Shown one piece after another: positions 7,584-17,799 of a DNA stretch of 58,044 nt; the stretch's first letter is position 1, and each line of letters opens with the position of its first letter. Below the pieces are notes generated by a model. It ran no database searches. It was not told the origin of the DNA and worked only from the letters and a program-made list of their open reading frames with translations. The stretch lies in NCBI RefSeq assembly GCF_029087225.1, contig NZ_JARFJD010000026.1, positions 1 through 58,044 of the forward strand, written 5' to 3'. Source of the DNA: Limnobacter olei (GTDB lineage Bacteria > Pseudomonadota > Gammaproteobacteria > Burkholderiales > Burkholderiaceae_B). Position numbers and translations under genes: made by a program.

Positions 7584-9311
7584 ATGGCAGAAGTTCTTAG
7601 CAGCCCCGAAGTGATCGGCCCGGTTGGCAACAACCCGATCACCAATATGCAGCAACGTTTCGCAAAACTGCCCCAGAAAAACAAAATGGGTATCCTGATC
7701 GGCGTGCCATTGCTGATCGCGGTGGTCGCCTCTCTGCTGATGTGGGCCAACCAGACCAGTTACCGGGTGCTGTTCAGCGGCCTGAACGACCAGGACGGTG
7801 GAGCCATTGTTGAAGCACTGACCCAGATGAAAGTGCCTTATGAATTCAATACCGCTGGCACCGCGATTCTAGTGCCCTCGGAGAAGGTGTACGACACACG
7901 GCTGGCCCTTGCCAGCCAAGGCCTGCCCAAAGGCAGTGTGAGCGGCTTTGAAGCCATGGACAACCAGAAGCTGGGCATTACCCAATTTCAGGAACAAGTG
8001 AACTATCAGCGTGCACTGGAAGGTGAGCTGGTTCGCTCCATTCAATCCATTTCAGCGGTGCAAAGCGCCCGCGTGCATTTGGCCATTCCCAAGCCATCTA
8101 TTTTCATTCGTGAAAAGCAAACGCCCAGCGCATCCATTGTGCTGAACCTGTTTGGTAGCCGCACACTGTCTGAGCCTCAAATCAACGGCATCGTGCATTT
8201 GGTGGCCTCCAGCCTGCCTGGCATGAACCCGGAAGACGTCAGCATTGTTGACCAATCTGGTCGCCTGCTCACAGGCAAAACACAACTGGAAAGCGGCCTG
8301 AACCCCACGCAGCTGGCCTACACCAACCAGATTGAACAAAGCCTGACCAGCCGCATCGTCGACATTCTCAGCCCGGTGTTCGGAAGCGAAAATGTGCGCG
8401 CCACCGTGACTGCAAATATGGACTACTCGACTTCCGAGCGCACCGATGAAATTTACAAGCCCAACGGCGACACCACACAAGCCACCATTCGCAGCCAACA
8501 AATTAGCGAGTCCAACGACGGCAGCAGCAATGCCAACCCGCAAGGCGTACCAGGCGTCATGGCCAACACGCCGCCCGGAGAAGCAGCGGCCAACATTGGC
8601 CAAAACCCGCAACAGGCCTTGGCCAACGGCGCAAACGGTGGCAACAATACACCGACACAAACCAACAGCAGCACCCGCAAAGACTCCACCGTGAATTACG
8701 AAGTGGACAAATCGGTGCAATACACCAAATCGCAAGTCGGGAAAATTGAACGCCTGTCCGCCGCCGTGGTGGTGAATTACAAAACAATCACCGACCCCAA
8801 AGGCGAAACACGCCAAGTGCCACTGACACCCGAAGAAATTACCCAACTGGACAGCCTGGTGAAGCAGGCCATTGGCTTTGACGAACAACGCGGTGACGCA
8901 GTCAATGTGGTGAACCAGGCTTTCACCAAGGTGGAAGAAGAAGCCATCCCCATGTGGGCACAGCAGGAAACCATGGACCTGGCGAAATCACTGGGCATGC
9001 CAATTGGCATTGCACTAATCGCCGCCATTTTGGTATTCGGTGTACTGCGCCCCATGATGAAACCAGCTGAAGTTGATTTGTTCGATGAAGGGCCCGAACT
9101 GTTGCCCGGACAACGCATGCCACTTCTTGCTAACCAGGTGGGTGGTGACAACGACGCAGAGTTGCTTGAGCAACTTCAACGCGAAGGCACCCTGCCCGGC
9201 ATGAATCGCCAGGAAAAAATGGAGAAGCTGCGCCAATTGGCCAAAGAACACCCACAGATTGTCGCCAGTATCGTAAAAAACTGGGTCAACGGCGAAACAC
9301 AGAACGGCTAA
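7584..9311 (+). CDS. fliF: Flagellar MS-ring protein FliF
   Basis: FliF builds the membrane MS ring on which the C ring and export gate assemble. The 575-residue protein has the N-terminal membrane segment (about 36-55, MGILIGVPLLIAVVASLLM), YscJ-type ring domains (QLEGELVRSIQSISAVQSARVHLA region), a Ser/Asn-rich loop, and a second membrane segment at about 470-490. The C-terminal tail, which binds FliG, is intact. AGGT lies 7 bases before the ATG; fliG follows after 36 bases. Confidence 0.98.
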   Translation: MAEVLSSPEVIGPVGNNPITNMQQRFAKLPQKNKMGILIGVPLLIAVVASLLMWANQTSYRVLFSGLNDQDGGAIVEALTQMKVPYEFNTAGTAILVPSEKVYDTRLALASQGLPKGSVSGFEAMDNQKLGITQFQEQVNYQRALEGELVRSIQSISAVQSARVHLAIPKPSIFIREKQTPSASIVLNLFGSRTLSEPQINGIVHLVASSLPGMNPEDVSIVDQSGRLLTGKTQLESGLNPTQLAYTNQIEQSLTSRIVDILSPVFGSENVRATVTANMDYSTSERTDEIYKPNGDTTQATIRSQQISESNDGSSNANPQGVPGVMANTPPGEAAANIGQNPQQALANGANGGNNTPTQTNSSTRKDSTVNYEVDKSVQYTKSQVGKIERLSAAVVVNYKTITDPKGETRQVPLTPEEITQLDSLVKQAIGFDEQRGDAVNVVNQAFTKVEEEAIPMWAQQETMDLAKSLGMPIGIALIAAILVFGVLRPMMKPAEVDLFDEGPELLPGQRMPLLANQVGGDNDAELLEQLQREGTLPGMNRQEKMEKLRQLAKEHPQIVASIVKNWVNGETQNG

Positions 9312-9347
9312 GGCCCACCTGACAAAGCACCACGAGGAATCAACACC

Positions 9348-10349
9348 ATGGCAGAAAGCGAACTTGGCATTCAAAAAGGCGCAATCCTGATGCTTAGCTT
9401 GGGCGAGGAAGAGGCTGCAGAAGTATTCAAGTACCTCGGCCCCAAAGAGGTCCAAAAGCTGGGTCAACAAATGTCGAAAACCAAAGACGTGCCCATCGAC
9501 CGCATTGAAGAAATTGCAGGCGAAGTGGTTCAAATTGCGCAAAGCCAAAGTGCTTTGGGCCTTGATTCAGATGCCTACATTCGAAGTGTGCTGACACGTG
9601 CACTGGGTGAAGACAAGGCTGGTTTTTTGCTGGACCGTATTTTGCAGGGCAGCGACACCTCTGGCATTGAAGGCCTGAAGTGGATGGACCCGGGCACTGT
9701 AGCTGAATTGATTAAAAATGAACACCCGCAAATTATTGCCACCATTCTGGTTCACCTGGAACGCGACTTTGCAGCAGCCATTTTAAACCTGTTTGTAGAA
9801 CGTCTTCGCAGCGACGTGGTGCTGCGAATAGCAACCATCGACGGGATTCAACCCAATGCCCTGCTGGAATTGAATGATGTGCTGTCCAAAGTGCTGGCCG
9901 GTGGTGACAAGCTGAAGAAAACAACCTTGGGTGGTGTACGTGCTGCTGCGGAAATCTTGAACTTCGTGGGCACCACTTCAGAGAAAAACGTGCTGGATAC
10001 CATTCGCGAATACGACAACGAACTCAGCCAGCGTATTCAGGATGAAATGTTCACGTTTGACAACCTGCTCGACATCGACGATCGCGGCATGCAGAGCATC
10101 TTGCGCGATGTACAAACCGATCTGCTGGTAATCGCGCTGAAAGGTGCAGACGAAGCGATTCGGGAAAAAGTGTTCAAGAACATGTCCAGCCGAGCAGCAG
10201 AGGCCTTGCGCGACGATCTCGAAAGCCGTGGCCCGGTTCGCCTCTCTGAAGTGGAAGCAGCACAGAAAGATGTACTGAAAGTGGCCAGAAAACTGGCCGA
10301 TGCCGGCGAAGTCGTTCTGGGTGGAGGCGGTGAAGATGCGTTCGTCTAA
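9348..10349 (+). CDS. fliG: Flagellar motor switch protein FliG
   Basis: FliG is the C-ring protein that touches the stator and generates torque. At 333 residues it is full length. Visible are the N-domain (ILMLSLGEEEAAEVFKYL), the middle-domain EHPQIIATILVHL (EHPQ motif) and the C-domain with FDNLLDIDDRGMQSILRDV and DEAIREKVFKNMSSRA, including the charged residues that meet MotA. The end overlaps fliH by 14 bases. Confidence 0.98.
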   Translation: MAESELGIQKGAILMLSLGEEEAAEVFKYLGPKEVQKLGQQMSKTKDVPIDRIEEIAGEVVQIAQSQSALGLDSDAYIRSVLTRALGEDKAGFLLDRILQGSDTSGIEGLKWMDPGTVAELIKNEHPQIIATILVHLERDFAAAILNLFVERLRSDVVLRIATIDGIQPNALLELNDVLSKVLAGGDKLKKTTLGGVRAAAEILNFVGTTSEKNVLDTIREYDNELSQRIQDEMFTFDNLLDIDDRGMQSILRDVQTDLLVIALKGADEAIREKVFKNMSSRAAEALRDDLESRGPVRLSEVEAAQKDVLKVARKLADAGEVVLGGGGEDAFV

Positions 10350-11073
10350 CCGTATTATTCGCGGACTGGATGCCGCGGAATTGCCGAACTGGTCGGTTGA
10401 GCTGATTGGCTCGCGCTATGAAAACCCGGTCGATCGAATGATGGCGGAAATCAACCGGCATCAAAGGGAAAGCAGCGCCCCGCCACCCGCCCCCACCGCA
10501 GAGGAACTGCGTTTGAAAGAATGGGAGCAGGCACTTGCCCGGCGCGAGAAACAACTGGAAGAACTTGAAAAAGACACCCTGAAACAGGCCGAAGAACGTG
10601 GTCAGCAACTGGGCTATGAAGCGGGCTGGAGTGCCGCGCACAATGAACGTGTAGTGTTGGTTCAGGCTGCCAGCACCATGGAAGCGGAGTTCGAACGCTT
10701 CAAAAGCGAATTGTCAGAAAAACTGCTTGACCTGGCGGTACTGGTCAGCAAAAAAGTGATTGGCGACACCTTGGCCCTTCATCCTGAACAGGCCGCCGAA
10801 TTGTTGAACCAGGTTTTGGAAAGCATGCAGTTGCACAGCAAAGCGGTCACCCTGCGTGCACACCCCAACACCATTCGCGTGCTTGAAGCCCAGTTTGGCG
10901 ATCAGCAAATGCTGGGGAATCTGCGCATGATCGAAGACCCGAAACAATTACAAGGTGGTTTTTTGCTACAGCACCCGGAAGGCGAAGTGGACGCAACACT
11001 TCAAACCCGCTGGCTACGGGCCATTGAGGCCCTGGGCCGCAATAACCCATTAAGCCCAGAGGATACCGAGTAA
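10336..11073 (+). CDS. fliH: Flagellar assembly protein FliH
   Basis: FliH binds the FliI ATPase and controls it during export. The 245-residue protein has a long charged coiled-coil (about 60-110, rich in Glu/Lys/Gln) and the FliH C-domain with LLDLAVLVSKKVIGDTLALHPE. The ATG at 10336 is chosen over one at 10300 because GGAGGCGGTGAAG lies directly before it; it starts inside the fliG end. The fliI ATG follows its stop codon immediately. Confidence 0.94.
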   Translation: MRSSNRIIRGLDAAELPNWSVELIGSRYENPVDRMMAEINRHQRESSAPPPAPTAEELRLKEWEQALARREKQLEELEKDTLKQAEERGQQLGYEAGWSAAHNERVVLVQAASTMEAEFERFKSELSEKLLDLAVLVSKKVIGDTLALHPEQAAELLNQVLESMQLHSKAVTLRAHPNTIRVLEAQFGDQQMLGNLRMIEDPKQLQGGFLLQHPEGEVDATLQTRWLRAIEALGRNNPLSPEDTE

Positions 11074-12480
11074 ATGGCTGACCTGCTGGATTGGATTGAC
11101 GAATGCAAATTTCTGGTTGAACACAGCCAGCCCCAGGTAGCCACGGGCAAACTGACCCGCGTGGCCGGCTTGGTGATGGAGGCTGTGGGCTTGAAACTGC
11201 CGGTGGGCAGTGTGTGCACTGTGGTGCAAAAAGGCGCTCCACCTTTGGAAGCTGAAGTGGTGGGCTTTAATGGCGACAAGCTGTTTTTGATGCCCGCCAC
11301 CGATGTGCACGGCATGACACCCGGCGCAAAAGTGATTGCACAAGAGCCCCCACCCATTGCACCCAAGCTGGGTGTGAAAGCCCACCCCTGGCGCAGGCCC
11401 GAGGACAAAACCAAACACCTGCCTGTGGGCGACAGCCTGTTGGGCCGAGTGGTGGACAGCAATGGTCGCCCACTGGACACCCTGGGCGAACTGAAATTCG
11501 AAAAACGCAGCCCCTTGGCGGCACGCCCTATCAACCCCCTTGAACGCGAACCCATCACCGAACCAATGGATGTGGGCGTGCGCGCAATCAATGCGTTGCT
11601 TACCGTAGGCCGTGGTCAGCGTATCGGATTGATGGCTGGTTCTGGTGTGGGAAAGTCCGTGTTGCTGGGCATGATGGCACGCTACACCAAAGCCGACCGA
11701 GTGGTGGTGGGCCTGATCGGCGAACGTGGCCGCGAAGTGAAAGAATTCATCGAGCAGATTCTGGGTGAAGAAGGCCTGAAACGGAGCGTGGTGATTGCTG
11801 CACCCGCCGACGTCAGCCCCCTGCTTCGCATGCAAGGCGCAGCCTACACCCAGGTGGTGGCCGAGCATTTTCGTGACCAGGGGCACAACGTGCTCATGAT
11901 TATGGATTCGCTGACCCGCTATGCCATGGCACAACGTGAAATCGCCTTGGCCATTGGCGAACCACCTGCCACCAAAGGCTATCCACCCAGCGTGTTTGCC
12001 AAACTTCCCACGCTCGTTGAACGGGCTGGCAATGGCCGAAAAGGGGGCGGTTCAATTACTGCGTTTTATACAGTGCTTACTGAAGGCGATGACCAGCAAG
12101 ACCCCATCGCTGATTCGGCTCGCGCCATTCTGGATGGCCACATTGTGCTTTCTCGACAATTGGCTGAAAGCGGTCACTACCCTGCCATTGACATTGAACA
12201 GTCCATTTCACGGGCCATGCACAATATTGTGCCTACAGGCCACCTGAATGCAGCCCGTGGCTTGAAGGCCGCCTTCTCTCGCGTTCAACGCAATCGTGAT
12301 CTGATCACCGTGGGCGCTTACTCTCCGGGGGCAGATCCACAATTGGACCATTCTTTGGCCCTTTATCCAAAGATTGAAAACCTGTTGCAACAGTCAATGT
12401 TAGAGAGTGCAAGTTTCGATGAAGCGCTGGCAGGCCTTCAATCGCTATTTCCGAACGAATTTAAAAACGACAAACACTAA
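11074..12480 (+). CDS. fliI: Flagellum-specific ATP synthase FliI
   Basis: FliI is the hexameric ATPase of the flagellar type III export apparatus. The 468-residue protein has Walker A AGSGVGKS (about 188-195), the F1-like [14 protein letters not shown] and Walker B-region [19 protein letters not shown]. The C-terminal domain of export ATPases is present. The start directly abuts the fliH stop; fliJ follows after 15 bases. Confidence 0.98.
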   Translation: MADLLDWIDECKFLVEHSQPQVATGKLTRVAGLVMEAVGLKLPVGSVCTVVQKGAPPLEAEVVGFNGDKLFLMPATDVHGMTPGAKVIAQEPPPIAPKLGVKAHPWRRPEDKTKHLPVGDSLLGRVVDSNGRPLDTLGELKFEKRSPLAARPINPLEREPITEPMDVGVRAINALLTVGRGQRIGLMAGSGVGKSVLLGMMARYTKADRVVVGLIGERGREVKEFIEQILGEEGLKRSVVIAAPADVSPLLRMQGAAYTQVVAEHFRDQGHNVLMIMDSLTRYAMAQREIALAIGEPPATKGYPPSVFAKLPTLVERAGNGRKGGGSITAFYTVLTEGDDQQDPIADSARAILDGHIVLSRQLAESGHYPAIDIEQSISRAMHNIVPTGHLNAARGLKAAFSRVQRNRDLITVGAYSPGADPQLDHSLALYPKIENLLQQSMLESASFDEALAGLQSLFPNEFKNDKH

Positions 12481-12495
12481 ACCGCCTGGACGCCC

Positions 12496-12945
12496 ATGAG
12501 CAATGTGCTGCAAATCCTGATTGAACAGGCCAGCGAAAAGGCCGACAACCTGGCCAGAGGCATGGCCAGCACCCAGCAAAAACTGGTTCAAGGCCAGGAC
12601 AAATTGAACATGCTGCAAACCTACCGCGACGAATGCGAGGGCGGCATGCACAACAAGGCAAGCACCGGCATGACAGGGCAACAACTGCGCAACCAGTTGG
12701 CCTTTGTCGGCAAAATTGCCCAAGCGATCGAACAACAAAGCCGCGAAATTGAATTTCTGAACACCACGCTGGCCCACCAGCGCACGCAATGGCAAGAGGC
12801 ACTGGCCGAGCAGCGCAAATTTGAAGCCTTGGTGGAACGTGAAAAACTCAAACAGGCCAAACTTGAAAACAAGCGCGACCAAAAAATGAACGATGAATTT
12901 GCCGCACGCATTTACCGGGTTCACACCGCTGGGGAGCCCTCATGA
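12496..12945 (+). CDS. fliJ: Flagellar export protein FliJ
   Basis: This 149-residue protein is a long, Gln/Glu/Lys-rich helical hairpin without a hydrophobic core, the FliJ layout (like the gamma stalk of F1). The position between fliI and fliK and the normal length support the call. FliJ couples FliI to the FlhA gate. Its end overlaps fliK by 4 bases (ATGA). Confidence 0.92.
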   Translation: MSNVLQILIEQASEKADNLARGMASTQQKLVQGQDKLNMLQTYRDECEGGMHNKASTGMTGQQLRNQLAFVGKIAQAIEQQSREIEFLNTTLAHQRTQWQEALAEQRKFEALVEREKLKQAKLENKRDQKMNDEFAARIYRVHTAGEPS

Positions 12946-14414
12946 ACACGAGTACCCAAGCCATGAACCAAGTGAACAAAGTGCAAACCCCTGTGGCGGG
13001 CAACAAGCCCAAGCAAGGTCAGCAAGAGTCGCAATTGAATTTCACTGAACTGTTCAGTTCAGCATTGGGCCAATCAGCACCTACAGCCCAACTCAACAGC
13101 ATTGAAAGCCAATTGCGGGAAAGTTTGTACCAACAGAACAAGCCCAAAAAGAACAATGAAAGCACAGCCAACGCCGAGGCCGCACAGGCAGCCCAAGCCG
13201 CTGTATGGGCGCAGCGCAACTGGATGCAAACTGCACCAGTGCAGCCAGCCACACCAGCTGCTGCAAACGAAGTGATTAAAGATACCGAAGCTCCAAAACA
13301 GGCCGTTGCCCCTGACAACACGGCACCCACTGATTCAGCCGATGCATCAACCAGCGGCGTAAACAAGCCGGCCAGTTCGAGTGATGCCCAGCACACGCCG
13401 GAACACAATGCAGACAAGAACACAGAACAGGCCGCAAAAGTGGCATTGCCTGGCACCGTTACAAACCCGGCAAACAGCGAAGTAGCGCTTGATAAAACAG
13501 CCCAAACAGCCGAGCTGGCACTGAACAGTGCCGCCAATGGCGAGCCCGTGGCGCAGGTGATCAATCCAACAAAACCAGAACAAACTACAGGCAATGAACT
13601 GGCTGGTGCCGACAAAGCACGGCCTGACCTCAAAACCACCGCCCAGTTGAAAGCGGACGCCACAATTGCCAACAGCACGGTTCAAATACGTGCTGATACT
13701 GCCCAAGGCAATGGTCCTGGCAATGTGGGCAACGCAGTACAGGTGCAACTGAATCAGCAAGTGGCCCCACAAATAACGCAGCAAATAGCTCAGCAGGCGC
13801 AAGCCATGGGTGAAGGTTTTGGAGAAGAAGGTTTGAAAGTTGGCCAGAAAATTCTGGCCACCGGTAACCTGCAATCCGCCGGCACGGCCACAGGCATTGC
13901 AGCAGGCACCAATGGCCTGACCGGTACCGCAGGCAGTGCGCAACAAACCCTGATCAAAACACCGGTCAATCAACCCGGCTTTGCCAAAGAACTGGGACAA
14001 ACCGTGCAATGGGCGATCGGCAAGAATTTGTCCACTGTCGACATTCGCGTGAACCCTGAAAGTTTTGGTCCCATGAACATGCGTCTGGTACAAAAAGGCC
14101 AACAGGTTCAACTGGTCATTCGTACCCAGGACGAGGCCTCGGCCAACCTGTTGACCCAAGCCCTGGGCGGCTTGAAAGAGGTGTTAGCCCAAAATGGCCT
14201 GCAACTGAACCAGGTACAAATACAGCACAGCAACACCCCTAGTCCCCAAGGCCAGTCCAACAACAATCAAGCGCAGTTTGATCAAAACCGGAACCAGGGC
14301 CAAGGCCATGGACAACATGCGGGTGGTGGTGACAATTCCCAAGCGGAATCAGGCGCACCCACCAATACTGCAACAGCCAGAAAACCGGAAGGCAAGCTCG
14401 ACCTGTTTGCCTGA
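12942..14414 (+). CDS. fliK: Flagellar hook-length control protein FliK
   Basis: FliK is the secreted ruler that sets hook length and triggers the FlhB switch to filament export. The 490-residue protein has an Ala/Asn/Thr/Gln-rich, mostly disordered first 330 residues and a conserved C-terminal Flg_hook domain at about 345-425 (STVDIRVNPESFGPMNMRL, then ANLLTQALGGLKEVLAQNG). The tail is Asn/Gln-rich. It lies in the standard place after fliJ. Confidence 0.95.
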   Translation: MNTSTQAMNQVNKVQTPVAGNKPKQGQQESQLNFTELFSSALGQSAPTAQLNSIESQLRESLYQQNKPKKNNESTANAEAAQAAQAAVWAQRNWMQTAPVQPATPAAANEVIKDTEAPKQAVAPDNTAPTDSADASTSGVNKPASSSDAQHTPEHNADKNTEQAAKVALPGTVTNPANSEVALDKTAQTAELALNSAANGEPVAQVINPTKPEQTTGNELAGADKARPDLKTTAQLKADATIANSTVQIRADTAQGNGPGNVGNAVQVQLNQQVAPQITQQIAQQAQAMGEGFGEEGLKVGQKILATGNLQSAGTATGIAAGTNGLTGTAGSAQQTLIKTPVNQPGFAKELGQTVQWAIGKNLSTVDIRVNPESFGPMNMRLVQKGQQVQLVIRTQDEASANLLTQALGGLKEVLAQNGLQLNQVQIQHSNTPSPQGQSNNNQAQFDQNRNQGQGHGQHAGGGDNSQAESGAPTNTATARKPEGKLDLFA

Positions 14415-14541
14415 TCAAGCAAGCCTGACGAAGGAATTGGGTCCAAACAACACGGCTTTTCGGGGGTTTGCTCAGAAACCTTTCAGACACAATAGAGTTT
14501 GAAAGTGACACACAACAGCAATTGAACTTACGGAGTCAAGC

Positions 14542-15060
14542 ATGGCCAGAGTCGCCCCGGCACCCGCTGCAGCAGCCCCAGAAGCTGCAGTGCCCGAAAA
14601 AGGATCCAAGAAAAAGCTGATCCTGATTCTTGCAATCGTATTGACCATTCTGGCCGCAGGCGGCGCAGCCGCTTTTCTGATGCTGGGGAACCCAAGTGAT
14701 AAAGGCGCTGCAGAGGAAACGGTAGAAGAGCCAGTCGGCCCACCCACATTCGTGGTCATGGACCAGTTTGTGGTCAACCTGGCCGAGCCTGATACCACCC
14801 GTTACCTGCAAATTGGCATCACCTATGAAGTGAGCGGCCCCGCACAAGCCGAAGAAATCAAGAACTACACACCCGTGATTCGCAGCCGGATCCTGTTGGT
14901 ATTGTCTGGCAAAAACGTGGGCAATCTCACTTCGATTGAAGGCAAGCAACAGCTGATGGATGAGTTGGTGGACCTGGCTCGCGTCACCATCAAAGGCGAT
15001 CCGAAAGACCCCACACGCGGCATTCGCGACGTGCATTTTTCCAGCTTTGTGATTCAGTAA
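14542..15060 (+). CDS. fliL: Flagellar basal body-associated protein FliL
   Basis: FliL surrounds the stator and supports torque. The 172-residue protein has a short Ala/Pro-rich cytoplasmic start, one membrane helix (about 31-53) and a periplasmic stomatin-like domain with FVVMDQFVVNLAEPD and TRYLQIGITYEV. ACGGAG precedes the ATG. The 127-base gap before it is the longest in the fliF-fliR run and could hold an internal promoter, but none was recognised. Confidence 0.95.
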   Translation: MARVAPAPAAAAPEAAVPEKGSKKKLILILAIVLTILAAGGAAAFLMLGNPSDKGAAEETVEEPVGPPTFVVMDQFVVNLAEPDTTRYLQIGITYEVSGPAQAEEIKNYTPVIRSRILLVLSGKNVGNLTSIEGKQQLMDELVDLARVTIKGDPKDPTRGIRDVHFSSFVIQ

Positions 15061-15076
15061 CAGGACGCGCTGCACC

Positions 15077-16123
15077 ATGCCCGGAGAATTTCTTTCACAA
15101 GACGAAGTCGATGCCCTGCTCAGGGGTGTAAACGGCGAAGAAGAAACGAAAGACGCTTCTGAAACCCATGAAGGCGTTCGCCCTTACAACCTGGCCACTC
15201 AGGAACGTATTGTTCGTGGCCGCATGCCCACGCTTGAAATCATTAACGAGCGCTTTGCACGGTTAATTCGAATCGGCTTGTTCAACTTCATGCGCAGAAG
15301 CCCGGAAATTTCCGTGGGGCCAGTGAAAGTATTGAAGTACAACGAATTCATTCGCAATCTGGTGGTGCCCACCAACCTGAACATCATGGCGATGAAGCCG
15401 CTGCGCGGCAATGCACTGTTCATTTTTGATCCCAGTCTTGTATTTGCGGTAATCGACAACCTGTTTGGCGGAGACGGTCGCTTCCACACCCGAGTTGAAG
15501 GGCGTGATTTCACTCAAACCGAACAGAGGATTATTGCCCGCATGCTAGAGGTGGTTCGGGAAGAATTTGTGAAAGCCTGGGCACCGGTGTTTCCCTTGAA
15601 ACCTGAATACCTGCGCTCGGAGATGCACACCCAGTTTGCCAACATCGCCACGCCTTCCGAGATTGTAGTGACCACCTCGTTCTCGATTGAACTGGGTGCC
15701 GGTGGTGGTTCACTTCATATTTGCATTCCCTACTCCACCATGGAACCCATTCGCGATTTGCTGTATTCCAGCATGCAGGGTGACCAGGCCGAACCCGACA
15801 AACGTTGGGTCACCATGCTGAAAAAGCAGGTACAAATGGCTGAAGTGGATTTGGTAGCCAGCCTGGCCAGCACACAGCTGACCGTGGCCGACATCATGGA
15901 ATTGAGAATCGGTGATGTCATCCCGATTGAAATTGACAAAGTGATTGAAGCACGAGTGGACAATGTGCCCGTGTTCAATTGCAGCTACGGCACCAGCGGT
16001 GGCCAATATGCACTGAAAGTTGAAGAAGTTCTGGCTGTGAGCAACGACTCCCACGCCGACGCGCTGAATCTGGAGGCCTTGCTGAGCAAGGAAGCCAAGC
16101 AGGCCGAAAAAACACACGAATAG
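15077..16123 (+). CDS. fliM: Flagellar motor switch protein FliM
   Basis: FliM is the C-ring protein that binds phospho-CheY. The 348-residue protein starts with the conserved EFLSQDEVDALLRG, which includes the CheY-binding and FliG-linker elements, continues with the CheC-like middle domain (FARLIRIGLFNFMRRSPEI; GGDGRF) and ends in a SpoA domain. It lies 16 bases after fliL and 22 before fliN. The single-domain CheY proteins at 18837 and 33544 are possible partners. Confidence 0.98.
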   Translation: MPGEFLSQDEVDALLRGVNGEEETKDASETHEGVRPYNLATQERIVRGRMPTLEIINERFARLIRIGLFNFMRRSPEISVGPVKVLKYNEFIRNLVVPTNLNIMAMKPLRGNALFIFDPSLVFAVIDNLFGGDGRFHTRVEGRDFTQTEQRIIARMLEVVREEFVKAWAPVFPLKPEYLRSEMHTQFANIATPSEIVVTTSFSIELGAGGGSLHICIPYSTMEPIRDLLYSSMQGDQAEPDKRWVTMLKKQVQMAEVDLVASLASTQLTVADIMELRIGDVIPIEIDKVIEARVDNVPVFNCSYGTSGGQYALKVEEVLAVSNDSHADALNLEALLSKEAKQAEKTHE

Positions 16124-16145
16124 CGATCAAGATAAGGAAAACACC

Positions 16146-16595
16146 ATGTCTGAACAGCAAGTAGATACCGTAACCGACGCAGCCGATGACTGGGCAGCCG
16201 CACTGGCCGAGCAAGCCAGCACCACCGCCACAAGTACCAGCGACACCGACAACCTGTTTGCACAGGCCAGCGACGCAAAACCTGCCTCTGGTTTGTTCCA
16301 GCCGTTTGCCGGAAGTGTGGCTTCAGGCACGCAGAACGACATCGACATGATTCTCGACATCCCGGTTCAGTTGACTGTTGAGCTGGGTCGGACGAAGATA
16401 CCGATTAAGCACATTCTGCAACTGGCGCAAGGCTCTGTCATTGAACTGGACGGCCTGGCTGGCGAACCCATGGATGTGCTGGTGAACGGCTATCTCATTG
16501 CGCAAGGCGAAGTGGTGGTAGTCAACGACAAATTTGGTATCCGGTTAACTGACATCATCACGCCATCCGAGCGTTTGAGAAAACTCAACCGTTGA
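16146..16595 (+). CDS. fliN: Flagellar motor switch protein FliN
   Basis: FliN forms the base of the C ring with FliM. The 149-residue protein has an acidic, Ala/Thr-rich N-terminal half (1-70) and a SpoA domain at about 75-145, with IPVQLTVELGRTKIPIKHIL and PMDVLVNGYLIAQGEVVVV. AAGGAAAACACC precedes the ATG. Confidence 0.97.
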   Translation: MSEQQVDTVTDAADDWAAALAEQASTTATSTSDTDNLFAQASDAKPASGLFQPFAGSVASGTQNDIDMILDIPVQLTVELGRTKIPIKHILQLAQGSVIELDGLAGEPMDVLVNGYLIAQGEVVVVNDKFGIRLTDIITPSERLRKLNR

Positions 16596-16658
16596 TACCC
16601 TTTCGCAGTACAAAGGCATGCAACCAAAACAAAAAAACAAAAATGCGGTGGGACATTC

Positions 16659-16997
16659 ATGACAGGTCATCTGCTGCAAACCACACTGGGCTTGCTGTTT
16701 GTGGTGGGGCTGCTGCTCGCTCTGGTGTGGTTACTCAAACGCATGGGCATTGGCAACCAGCAACGCCGCGGCGGCTTTTACAAGGTACTGGCCACCTCGG
16801 CCTTGGGGCCACGTGAAAAAATAGTACTGGTTGAAATCGGTGACACCTGGCTGGTACTCGGCATGACAAGCAACAGCATCAACACCCTGCACAGCATGCC
16901 TGCGGGCAGCATTGCGCTGGACGAAGTACAAAACCCCGCCGTGAACTTTGCAAAAATGCTGGAGCGCGTGAAAGCAGGCAAGGTGAAATCATCATGA
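16659..16997 (+). CDS. fliO: Flagellar biosynthesis protein FliO
   Basis: FliO helps assemble the FliPQR export gate. The 112-residue protein has one N-terminal membrane helix (about 8-26, rich in Leu/Val) and the short soluble domain typical of the family, with REKIVLVEIGDTWLVLGMT. It sits in the canonical order fliN-fliO-fliP, and its end overlaps fliP by 4 bases (ATGA). Confidence 0.94.
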   Translation: MTGHLLQTTLGLLFVVGLLLALVWLLKRMGIGNQQRRGGFYKVLATSALGPREKIVLVEIGDTWLVLGMTSNSINTLHSMPAGSIALDEVQNPAVNFAKMLERVKAGKVKSS

Positions 16998-17764
16998 ACC
17001 CCCTGCGTTCCCCTTCCAGCAAGCTGACCGCATTAAGCCTGTTGCTCATGCTGCTTCTTCTGGCTTTGCCCGAAGCGCAAGCCCAGCAAGTGCTGCCCGG
17101 TGTTACGGCTACACCAGGTGCCAACGGCACCACCAACTACAGCGTGCCCATTCAAACACTGCTGTTTTTTACATTTCTCAGTTTTTTGCCAGCATTGCTG
17201 TTGATGATGACGGGCTTCACCCGCATCGTGATTGTGATGTCGCTGTTGCGCATGGCGCTGGGCACGCAAAACTCACCACCCAACCAGGTCATTATTGGCT
17301 TGAGCATGTTCCTGACCTTTTTCATCATGGCACCAGTGTTTGATCGCGTATATGAAAACGCCTACCTGCCGTTTTCCAACAATGAAATCGAGTTTCAGGA
17401 AATGACCGATAGGGCCAGCGTGCCCATGAAAGACTTCATGCTGAAACAAACCCGTGAACCCGATCTGGCACTCTTCATGCGCCTTGGCAAAGTGGAAAAT
17501 GTCGAGAATCCCGAGGACGTGCCCTTGCGCGTTTTGATCCCTGCATTTGTCACCAGTGAACTGAAAACCGCCTTTCAGATCGGCTTCATGATATTCCTGC
17601 CGTTTCTGGTCATCGACCTGATTGTAGCCAGCGTGCTAATGTCCATGGGTATGATGATGCTGTCGCCCATGCTGATCTCCTTGCCATTCAAGATCATGTT
17701 GTTTGTACTGGTCGATGGATGGACATTGCTGGTTGGCTCGCTGGTGGCCAGCTTCGAGACCTGA
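16994..17764 (+). CDS. fliP: Flagellar export gate protein FliP
   Basis: FliP is the main subunit of the FliP5Q4R1 export gate. The 256-residue protein has a cleavable N-terminal signal-like helix ending near AQA (about 33), a periplasmic loop and four further membrane helices, with the signature MTGFTRIVIVMSLLRMALGTQ and the conserved QTREPDLALF. Translation is probably coupled to fliO. Confidence 0.97.
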   Translation: MNPLRSPSSKLTALSLLLMLLLLALPEAQAQQVLPGVTATPGANGTTNYSVPIQTLLFFTFLSFLPALLLMMTGFTRIVIVMSLLRMALGTQNSPPNQVIIGLSMFLTFFIMAPVFDRVYENAYLPFSNNEIEFQEMTDRASVPMKDFMLKQTREPDLALFMRLGKVENVENPEDVPLRVLIPAFVTSELKTAFQIGFMIFLPFLVIDLIVASVLMSMGMMMLSPMLISLPFKIMLFVLVDGWTLLVGSLVASFET

Positions 17765-17799
17765 ACTAAACTAAACTCAAGTGAACTGAGCGTACAAAC